Assembly: GCA_031275145.1 (NCBI GenBank)
Contig: JAISPE010000414.1
Coordinates: 1-8,750, forward strand
DNA length: 8,750 nt
Direction of reading: 5' to 3'
DNA from: Prevotellaceae bacterium
Lineage (GTDB): Bacteria; Bacteroidota; Bacteroidia; Bacteroidales; UBA932
In this document: positions 1 through 5,057 of the stretch, in pieces
How positions within the stretch are numbered: the first letter of the stretch is position 1
Layout of the letters: every line of letters starts with the position of its first letter
The notes under the pieces: generated by a model
What the model was told of the DNA's origin: nothing
The model's database searches: none
The model's input: the letters and a program-made list of their open reading frames with translations, nothing else
Translations under genes and position numbers: made by a program

Positions 1-4
1 CAGT

Positions 5-96
5 TCAACTCCTTCGGAGTTGAGTCGGGGGCGCTGCTATCCCCGAACTGCACTGCGTTTGTTCGGGGTTATTCATATTGAAGTCCTTCGGACTTC
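5..96. repeat. Pair of TTC-triloop hairpins and a linking inverted repeat
   Basis: Two perfect hairpins share the core TCCTTCGGA. The first has an 8-bp stem (5-12 with 16-23) and the second a 7-bp stem (80-86 with 90-96); both have a TTC loop. Between them CCCCGAAC (41-48) pairs with GTTCGGGG (61-68) across 12 bases. The outer stem bases differ between the two hairpins while pairing is kept, so the structure rather than the sequence seems conserved. There is no T-tract, so these are not classical terminators. The gene to the left lies outside the window, so a role at a 3' end cannot be judged. Confidence 0.6.
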
Positions 97-102
97 TGAC
101 AG

Positions 103-151
103 GCGTCATTACGCTTTCAGTTGCGCTACGAAACGGTTATTCGCAATGACG
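103..151. repeat. Left copy of a 49-bp REP-like inverted repeat
   Basis: The reverse complement of this segment matches 813-861 at 46 of 49 positions; the three mismatches are single substitutions. The unit is itself an imperfect palindrome: GCGTCATT at the left end pairs with AATGACG at the right, with an inner TTTC...GAAA stem. This is the design of REP-type bacterial interspersed palindromes. The outer flanks show no clear target-site duplication. Confidence 0.75.
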
Positions 152-170
152 ACCGGACATTGACATGATA

Positions 171-225
171 CTATCCTATATCTATCCTATATCTATCCTG
201 TATCTATCCTGTATCTATCCTGTAT
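171..225. repeat. 11-bp tandem repeat, five copies
   Basis: There are five exact-length copies of CTATCCTRTAT, at 171-181, 182-192, 193-203, 204-214 and 215-225. A degenerate sixth start (CTATCTGT) follows at 226. The first two copies have A at the variable position and the last three have G, which suggests stepwise duplication. The short units have no spacers, so this is not a CRISPR array. It may vary in copy number between strains. Confidence 0.85.
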
Positions 226-237
226 CTATCTGTCGCT

Positions 238-308
238 CGGCGTAGCGTCTTTGCTACGTCGCAGCTAAAAGCAAGTCTCCGGCTTGCGCAAAGCGGAGCT
301 TTGCTTTT
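238..308. repeat. Cluster of adjacent hairpins
   Basis: Several hairpins lie side by side. CGTAGC (241-246) pairs with GCTACG (253-258), extendable to 238-261 with one G-T pair. Bases 271-277 pair with 281-287 around a TCC loop. Bases 288-294 pair with 298-304 around a GGA loop. An alternative long pairing joins AAAAGCAA (267-274) to TTGCTTTT (301-308). No coding potential is evident. The triloop design matches the hairpins at 5-96. Confidence 0.5.
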
Positions 309-349
309 AACACGGCGTCGTTTTTTGTAACAGTTCCGGAAAAACGATC

Positions 350-443
350 GCGACGCCCGTCGCAAGGGCCACCATCTGACAGGTTGTCATTGCGACGGGC
401 GTCGCAAGGGCTTCCACATGTCAGGTTTCCGCAGGCCCTGCGG
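350..443. repeat. Two REP-like GC-rich palindromes and a third hairpin
   Basis: Bases 350-369 and 392-411 are 20-bp direct repeats identical at 18 positions. Each begins with a palindrome (GCGACG...CGTCGC), and the two differences are the palindrome centre, CC against GG. Each palindrome is therefore the reverse complement of the other. Just before the second copy lies GTCATTGCGA (386-395), a 10-base match to the start of the 813-861 repeat. A further hairpin (429-434 with 438-443, loop GCC) follows. An open frame on the minus strand here appears to be translation of the repeats. Confidence 0.6.
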
Positions 444-542
444 GCGGGGTGTAAAAAATGTAAACAAGACAAAAAAATAATTGCGACCCTTATTTCCCAA
501 GAGCGCCCTTAGTAGCTTTAATTGTTCCAGCTGCTCCCTTAT

Positions 543-559
543 TCCCTTATTTTAAGGGA
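543..559. repeat. Hairpin with TTT loop
   Basis: TCCCTTA (543-549) pairs with TAAGGGA (553-559) around TTT. It lies in AT-rich non-coding sequence and has no T-run after it. Its role is unknown. Confidence 0.4.
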
Positions 560-592
560 TGAAAAATAAATAAGATATAACGGTTAAAAAAA

Positions 593-783
593 CCTCATTT
601 ACACCTAATTTTTAAAACAAAACAACCTCAGTAGCAGGGAAATATGATATAAACCCCGGACCTCATTACCTCATTCAATCGACGGCATCCGGGTCGGTTT
701 AATGGGGTAATGAGGTTGGCGTGTGTGTGTTCTATTATTGCTACTGAACTTGTTTTGTTATTTGGAATTAGGTGGAAATGAGG
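593..783. repeat. Nested ~190-bp inverted repeat (MITE-like or structured RNA)
   Basis: Two concentric inverted repeats are present. The outer arms, 593-636 and 739-783, pair along nearly their whole length: CCTCATTT with AAATGAGG at the ends, CACCTAATT in the middle, and CAGTAGCA with TGCTACTG at the inner end, with a few mismatches and one bulge. The inner arms, 661-683 and 693-715, pair as CCTCATTACC with GGTAATGAGG and continue with a single mismatch and two G-T pairs. Arm ends of both layers begin with CCTCATT, so the inner layer may be a degenerate copy of the outer. A short GT run lies at 720-731. There is no gene inside and no obvious target duplication. It could be a non-autonomous transposon or the template of a long structured RNA. 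Confidence 0.75.
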
Positions 784-812
784 TTTTGGAAAGTCGCTTT
801 TACCCGCCTCAT

Positions 813-861
813 CGTCATTGCGAATACCCGTTTCGTACCGCAACTGCAAGCGTAATGACGC
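813..861. repeat. Right copy of the 49-bp REP-like inverted repeat
   Basis: This matches the reverse complement of 103-151 at 46 of 49 bases. The pair therefore brackets about 660 bp that contain the tandem repeat, the GC palindromes and the large nested hairpin. It is palindromic at its ends (CGTCATTG with GTAATGACG). Flanking bases do not reveal a direct duplication. Confidence 0.75.
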
Positions 862-1197
862 TTACCAACAGCACATTCCATGAGAGACTGCTGTTAACAG
901 GGCAAAACAAAAAATGCCTGTATATTAATTATTTACACGACAACATAAAATCTTTACAAAAAATCCGGACTTAATCTGGTAATACTCCAAAATATTTTGC
1001 AGCCTGGAGAATAGTCCACACATAAAATTCGGAATGTTTTTCCGCTTTTTTTCGATTTTTCCCCCTATTTATAACTTAAAACTTCCCCAAAAAGGATTTC
1101 CATTTATCCAAATTTTTTCCTGCGGATTTAAGGAATTTAAAAATTTAATGCTAATTTTGCAACCGTAATGATGATTATTTTTTAAACGTAAAACGTT
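862..1197. other. AT-rich non-coding leader upstream of lgt
   Basis: No gene is visible here. The sequence is strongly AT-rich, with long A and T runs, in contrast to the GC-rich repeats at 1-480. A small dyad AACGT-AAA-ACGTT lies just before the lgt start (1184-1197). The short open frames crossing 628-974 lie on the inverted repeats and look spurious. Confidence 0.5.
1152..1159 (+). promoter_or_regulatory. Putative Bacteroidota -7 element for the lgt pair
   Basis: TAATTTTG matches the Bacteroidota -7 consensus TAnnTTTG exactly and ends 38 bases before the lgt ATG. No TTG-like -33 element is found at the usual distance, so support comes only from the hexad and its position. Confidence 0.35.
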
Positions 1198-2127
1198 ATG
1201 ATACATGAATTTTTCTATATAAACTGGGATGTTCCGAATTATATCTTTGACTTTGGTTTTTTTAAATTTCGCTGGTACAGCCTGATGTTTATTTTAGCTT
1301 TCGCCTGCGGTATGATTATATACAAAAAAATGATTATACGGGAGAAAAAACCCCTTATATTGTGGGATAACATACTTTTTCCTGTTTTCCTGGGGACTTT
1401 TCTTGGGGCAAGGCTGGGACATTGCCTTTTTTATCAGCCGGGTTATTTCATTCCACATTTCTGGGAAATATTTATTCCCATAAAAGACGGAAAACTTACA
1501 GGATTTGAAGGCATAGCAAGTCATGGAGCGGCTATAGGGATCCTGCTGGCGCTGTATTACTACAGCCGGAAAAATAAAGTTCCTTACCTGTGGGTACTGG
1601 ACAGGATAGTTATAACCATTGCTTTAGCCGGTTTTTTCATCAGGATCGGGAATCTTATGAATTCCGAAATTATCGGGAAGGTAACAACCGTGCCATGGGG
1701 TTTTGTGTTCAGGCAATTAGAAGGAACGGCAGAATGTTGCGAACCGAGACATCCGACACAAATATATGAATCGCTATGTTACCTGATAATTTTTGTATTT
1801 CTATACCTTTTATACCTCAAAAAACGGCCGCCTTTCAGAGACGGGGTGATTTTTTCCTGCTTTCTGATTCTGCTTTTCAGCGTTCGTTTCTGCATCGAAT
1901 TTTTGAAGGAAGTGCAGGTAGATTTTGAAAAGAGTTTACCGCTGGATATGGGACAGTGGCTTAGTATCCCGCTGATTGTCGCCGGTTTTGTCCTGTTAAT
2001 ATCCCTGTACAGAAAGGGACTGACCGTCAAACCGCAGTTGCAGCCTGCACCGGCAGAATCCAAACCCGTTGCCGGAAATAAATCCGGACATAAAAACAAG
2101 CGCAATACAGAGAATAAACGCAGGTGA
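1198..2127 (+). CDS. lgt: Prolipoprotein diacylglyceryl transferase (first copy)
   Basis: This enzyme transfers the diacylglyceryl group of phosphatidylglycerol to the lipobox cysteine of prolipoproteins in the inner membrane, the first step of lipoprotein maturation. The 309-residue product is a polytopic membrane protein. Residues that are important in E. coli Lgt have counterparts: Tyr27 in RWY, His109 in SHGA, Arg149/Asn152/Glu157/Gly160 in the signature RIGNLMNSEIIG (E. coli R143, N146, E151, G154), and Arg230/Glu234 (R239, E243). RHPTQIYE at 184-191 is also typical. After the last membrane segment the protein has a Pro/Ala then Lys/Arg-rich tail (about 273-309), longer than usual. The ATG at 1198 has no strong ribosome binding site. 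The end overlaps the next lgt by four bases (GTGA), indicating an operon with translational coupling. Confidence in the family is very high. Confidence 0.95.
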   Translation: MIHEFFYINWDVPNYIFDFGFFKFRWYSLMFILAFACGMIIYKKMIIREKKPLILWDNILFPVFLGTFLGARLGHCLFYQPGYFIPHFWEIFIPIKDGKLTGFEGIASHGAAIGILLALYYYSRKNKVPYLWVLDRIVITIALAGFFIRIGNLMNSEIIGKVTTVPWGFVFRQLEGTAECCEPRHPTQIYESLCYLIIFVFLYLLYLKKRPPFRDGVIFSCFLILLFSVRFCIEFLKEVQVDFEKSLPLDMGQWLSIPLIVAGFVLLISLYRKGLTVKPQLQPAPAESKPVAGNKSGHKNKRNTENKRR

Positions 2128-2948
2128 TTATTCTGCTGACAGCGACCGTTAACTGTTATATCAGATGGAATGTTTCGCCTGAGATCTTTTCCGTCGGACA
2201 GTTAAGCATCCGTTATTACGGGCTGTTGATGGTTACCGCTTTCGTCATGTCATCATTTCTGTTTTACAGGATACTGAAACGCGAGAGTGAATCGCTGTTC
2301 TTACTGCCTGTCACACTCAATGCGGTGTTTTTGGGAACGCTGATCGGCGCACGCCTCGGTGAATGTCTTTTCTATTTTCCCGAATATTATTTAAAACATC
2401 CTTTGGAAATAATCATTCCTTTCCGGGACGGGGAATATACCGGAATCGAAGGACTGTCGAGCCATGGAGCTGCTTTTGCGATACTTGTCTTCCTGTTTTT
2501 TACGGCAAGGACTGTTAAAAAGCCCGCGTTCTGGCTTATCGACAGGGTATGCGTAACAATACCTCTGGCTGCATTTTTCATACGTCTGGGCAATCTTGCA
2601 AATTCCGAAATAGTCGGGACAGAAACATCTGTCCCCTGGGGGTTTATATTTGAACAGAGAGGAGAAGATTTCCCGCGACATCCTGTACAGTTGTACGAGG
2701 CGGTTTGTTATCTGGCTGTGTTTTTTGTGATTTACAGTTTTTACCGCAGAAAACAGAATAAAGTCCGGCAAGGCATTATTTCGGGACTGTTTCTTGTCCT
2801 GATTTTCTTCCCGCGATTTATTCTCGAAATATTCAAAGCGCCTATAAGTGAATTTGACCGATATTCATTTATCAGTACGGGACAGTGTTTAAGCCTGCTT
2901 TTTGTCTTCGCAGGAGTGACGCTCATTGCTGTGAAGTATGAGGTATGA
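2124..2948 (+). CDS. lgt: Prolipoprotein diacylglyceryl transferase (second copy)
   Basis: This is a 274-residue paralogue of the upstream gene with the same reaction and membrane location. The catalytic set is complete: Tyr32 in RYYG, His114 in SHGA, Arg154/Asn157/Glu162/Gly165 in RLGNLANSEIVG, PRHPVQLYE at 184-192, and Arg231/Glu235. Nothing indicates decay. The start is GTG at 2124, overlapping the preceding TGA; no ATG occurs in frame until residue 36, inside the first membrane segment, so GTG is the sensible choice. The first ten or so residues precede the family's conserved IRWNVSPEIF region. Unlike the first copy it ends shortly after the last membrane helix. Its final codons lie within a 7-bp repeat array that continues downstream. 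Whether the two copies divide substrates or one is redundant cannot be told from sequence. Confidence 0.95.
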   Translation: MIILLTATVNCYIRWNVSPEIFSVGQLSIRYYGLLMVTAFVMSSFLFYRILKRESESLFLLPVTLNAVFLGTLIGARLGECLFYFPEYYLKHPLEIIIPFRDGEYTGIEGLSSHGAAFAILVFLFFTARTVKKPAFWLIDRVCVTIPLAAFFIRLGNLANSEIVGTETSVPWGFIFEQRGEDFPRHPVQLYEAVCYLAVFFVIYSFYRRKQNKVRQGIISGLFLVLIFFPRFILEIFKAPISEFDRYSFISTGQCLSLLFVFAGVTLIAVKYEV

Positions 2949-3087
2949 GAGATGAATTATGAATTATGAGCAGCTGACGCAAGATGTGATTATAGATCAA
3001 ACAGTCTTGCGTCAGCCACTCATAACTCATCATTCATAACTTTGAAAGAAACAGTCTTGCATCAGCCACTCATAACTCTTTCAAAGT
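2934..3087. repeat. Heptad-arm hairpin island between convergent genes
   Basis: Five 7-bp units with consensus ARNNATG run from 2934 to 2968, starting inside the lgt stop region. They pair with CTCATAA/CTCATCA/TTCATAA units at 3019-3039. Inside these arms GCTGACGCAAGA (2973-2984) pairs perfectly with TCTTGCGTCAGC (3005-3016). A 30-bp segment at 2999-3028 is repeated directly at 3049-3078 with one mismatch. The second copy is enclosed by ACTTTGAAAG (3039-3048) and CTTTCAAAGT (3078-3087), and it runs into the end of the S41 gene. The position between convergent genes suits a bidirectional terminator, but no T-tract follows either stem. Confidence 0.8.
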
Positions 3088-4557
3088 GATATACTGGTTT
3101 CGACGGGCGGGTGTTCTGTCTATTGCAGAGCCTATAAACGATGGTATCGCCGAATAGCCGCTGTGCTTTGTCGTCGCTGTAATTTCTTCCTGAGGGGGAA
3201 ATATCATATCAATAGTCATACGCAGTAAAAACTCTTCCGTATCGCCCAACTGCCTGATTGGACGTGCCTCTGCCTGATATTCGTATCCTGTTTTGTCGGG
3301 GGTGAATCCGTCTCCAAAATCCGAAAATCCGGTAACATTCGACATTTTCATTACGATGGGCTGCATTCCCCAGGTATTATCGGGATCATTTTCCTCATAC
3401 AGTGAGATAGAGGCGACATTCTTGCCATAAGTTGTGCCGCCGACTAACACTACATTCATATACGGTTTCAATCCGTTTATAAGCAGTTCGCTGGCAGAGG
3501 CCGAGCTGCCCGAGACGATGAAATATACCGTAGAAAGTCCCGAAAGACTGTTAATCGGAATTCGTTCTATTACTTGACTTCCCGAACTGTTATACCTGTC
3601 TATCGTATTAATAAAGTATGATTTATTGTAATTCGCTCCGTAATATTCCTTTAATGCTTCGCCAAGAGCAAAATTGTATTCTTCGGTATAAAATATACTG
3701 TTTGTACTCTGTCCGGAAATCATACTGGCAAGCGCTGTTGCCGTGATAACCGTACCTCCGCCGTTATATCGCAAATCAACAATCAGTTCGTCGATCTGTT
3801 CCGACTTGAATTTGCCGAAAAGACTGTTCAGTTCTTTTTCGTATGCAACACTTCCGTCTCCATTGTCGCGGGCAAAGAAATTATATACAAAATAGCCGAT
3901 ATTTTTATCTGAAATGTTATAAACAGTGTCCAGCAAAATCGGATTTTCGGGATAATTTTCTATAACGCCAAGCGAAACATTCCTGACGCCTGTTATGGTA
4001 TTTCCCGACATAACGGATACTCCGAGAGTGTGAGACTTTGAAGTCTCCTTAATCAGCGCCGAATAATTGACAGTCGTCATTTGTGTTCCGTTAATTTCAT
4101 GAAAATAGTTTCCGCGCGACAGACCGGCAGCCTCGGCGGGCGTACCCGGCTTGATATACGTAATATAACCTATTACGTCCGAACTGTTTTCCGACATCCG
4201 TAAAAGATTAAAATCATATCCGGCTTCGGTATTCACTCCCGACAGGGAATTAAGCAGTTCGACATAATTCTCCTGTATCCAGCTGAACCGGTCTTTATCA
4301 GACAGTAAAGACTCGAAATAATCGGCAGGATATAGAGACTGGTCTGTTTTTGAAGGAATTTCCGTATTCCACAGATAGTAGTTCTGCATATTCTTAAGTA
4401 TCCATTTGTTCACGCTTTTATACTTTTCGGTTTTTCCCGTACCGGATAATGAAGATTTTTCTTTGTTACAGGATACCGTCAGGACAGCGAGCAATACCGC
4501 AATCAACACTGATACACTTTTTTGTGTTCTTTTTAAAATAATTATAACTTTTTCCAT
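3070..4557 (-). CDS. S41 family C-terminal processing peptidase, lipoprotein
   Basis: This 495-residue protein is predicted to be an envelope lipoprotein serine protease. Residues 9-29 form a basic-hydrophobic signal ending in LTVSC, giving a lipobox with Cys30; Thr at -3 is permissive rather than ideal. An N-terminal helical domain typical of Bacteroidota S41 proteins (about 45-115, with KWILKNMQNYYLW) is followed by a PDZ-like region (about 120-205, including GTPAEAAGL) and the S41 catalytic domain. DLRYNGGG lies at 261-268. SASE gives the nucleophile Ser354 and Glu357, and Lys379 lies exactly 25 residues later, the spacing of the Ser/Lys dyad in plant CtpA. The catalytic site is therefore intact. 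The substrate is unknown. The gene is transcribed away from the kor operon and convergent with lgt. The last codons (KEL and stop) fall in the neighbouring repeat island. Confidence 0.93.
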   Translation of the reverse strand: MEKVIIILKRTQKSVSVLIAVLLAVLTVSCNKEKSSLSGTGKTEKYKSVNKWILKNMQNYYLWNTEIPSKTDQSLYPADYFESLLSDKDRFSWIQENYVELLNSLSGVNTEAGYDFNLLRMSENSSDVIGYITYIKPGTPAEAAGLSRGNYFHEINGTQMTTVNYSALIKETSKSHTLGVSVMSGNTITGVRNVSLGVIENYPENPILLDTVYNISDKNIGYFVYNFFARDNGDGSVAYEKELNSLFGKFKSEQIDELIVDLRYNGGGTVITATALASMISGQSTNSIFYTEEYNFALGEALKEYYGANYNKSYFINTIDRYNSSGSQVIERIPINSLSGLSTVYFIVSGSSASASELLINGLKPYMNVVLVGGTTYGKNVASISLYEENDPDNTWGMQPIVMKMSNVTGFSDFGDGFTPDKTGYEYQAEARPIRQLGDTEEFLLRMTIDMIFPPQEEITATTKHSGYSAIPSFIGSAIDRTPARRNQYITLKEL

Positions 4558-4586
4558 AATACACTGTTAATTTATATAAAACGGTA

Positions 4587-4594
4587 CAAAAGTA
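4587..4594 (-). promoter_or_regulatory. Putative -7 element for the S41 gene
   Basis: Read on the minus strand this is TACTTTTG, an exact match to TAnnTTTG, about 30 bases upstream of the S41 ATG. No clear TTG -33 element is visible. It overlaps a dyad that could be an operator. Confidence 0.45.
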
Positions 4595-4615
4595 ACAGTT
4601 TTTTTGTAACTGTTA
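4593..4615. promoter_or_regulatory. Perfect dyad TAACAGTT-N7-AACTGTTA, possible operator
   Basis: Eight-base half-sites at 4593-4600 and 4608-4615 are perfect inverted repeats with a 7-bp T-rich spacer. The dyad overlaps the S41 -7 element by two bases and covers the spacer region of that promoter. A further half-site, ACTGTTAA, occurs at 4563-4570 between the promoter and the start codon. The geometry would suit a dimeric regulator. It could equally form a hairpin in RNA. Confidence 0.4.
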
Positions 4616-4646
4616 AGATTGTGTAAAAAATATTTCTGACAAAGAT

Positions 4647-4663
4647 CAAAACAGCGTGTTTTG
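4647..4663. other. Hairpin in the divergent promoter region
   Basis: CAAAACA pairs with TGTTTTG around a GCG triloop. It is followed by GCAGGCCTTGCGGG (4663-4676), which differs from 431-444 at one base, so a fragment of the left repeat region recurs here. A second dyad, TACCTG (4688-4693) with CAGGTA (4708-4713), lies closer to the kor promoter. Function unknown. Confidence 0.35.
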
Positions 4664-4721
4664 CAGGCCTTGCGGGGGGAAATTCCGTACCTGTTTTATG
4701 AACTTTGCAGGTAAAAACAGT

Positions 4722-4750
4722 TTTGAATTGGATTTATTTTGTTACTTTTG
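4722..4750 (+). promoter_or_regulatory. Putative promoter of the kor operon
   Basis: TACTTTTG at 4743-4750 matches the Bacteroidota -7 consensus TAnnTTTG. TTTG at 4722-4725 is a candidate -33 element, separated by 17 bases, slightly short of the usual spacing. Transcription would start near 4757, leaving a leader of about 48 bases before korD. Confidence 0.5.
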
Positions 4751-4794
4751 TGGATGCGAAATGAATATGTTTATATTTATTATGAAACGAAATA

Positions 4795-4800
4795 AAAGGA
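4795..4800 (+). promoter_or_regulatory. Ribosome binding site of korD
   Basis: AAAGGA lies four bases before the ATG at 4805. It is the best purine-rich site in the window and supports that start. Confidence 0.5.
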
Positions 4801-4804
4801 TATT

Positions 4805-5026
4805 ATGGCAGTAAGAGGCGCTATTGAAGTTAATATTGAATCATGCAAAGGCTGCGGTGTTTGCGTTGCAAACTGTCCTGTGGGGACAATAGCTTTATCC
4901 AGATCGGTGAACGGAAAAGGCTACAATTATTCATACATGGAAAATCCCGAAAAATGTACGGGTTGTACCAACTGTGCGGTCGTATGTCCCGATACGGTAA
5001 TAACAGTGTACAGAGTAAAAATATGA
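4805..5026 (+). CDS. korD: 2-oxoacid:ferredoxin oxidoreductase delta subunit, 2x[4Fe-4S] ferredoxin
   Basis: A 73-residue bacterial-type ferredoxin that would pass electrons between the catalytic subunits and external ferredoxin. It has two complete cluster motifs: Cys14, 17, 20 and 24 (the last followed by Pro) and Cys51, 54, 57 and 61 (again CP). As in 8-Fe ferredoxins, the fourth Cys of each motif probably ligates the other cluster. The protein is cytoplasmic. It is first in the operon, 31 bases before korA, and has a plausible promoter and ribosome binding site. It could be named VorC or PorD in other schemes; the substrate cannot be settled from this subunit. Confidence 0.9.
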   Translation: MAVRGAIEVNIESCKGCGVCVANCPVGTIALSRSVNGKGYNYSYMENPEKCTGCTNCAVVCPDTVITVYRVKI

Positions 5027-5057
5027 GAGTAAAAACATTTATAAAAAATTAACCGGA

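Noticed and set aside
171..225. CRISPR array
   Set aside because: The units are 11 bp with no unique spacers and there are no cas genes.
254..472. Open frame on the minus strand (72 codons)
   Set aside because: It is composed of REP-like palindromes; the translation is repetitive, Cys/Arg-rich and has no domain character.
103..861. Insertion sequence with terminal inverted repeats
   Set aside because: There is no transposase-like frame inside and no target-site duplication outside; only the inverted repeats themselves are supported.
628..974. Overlapping short open frames on both strands
   Set aside because: They lie on the arms of the nested inverted repeat and the 49-bp repeat, with no ribosome binding site or recognisable protein.
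1779..2105. 108-codon minus-strand frame inside lgt
   Set aside because: It is antisense to a gene with clear conserved motifs; a shadow frame.
2973..3016. Classical intrinsic terminator
   Set aside because: The stem is strong, but the loop is 20 bases and no T-tract follows on either strand; called a repeat island instead.
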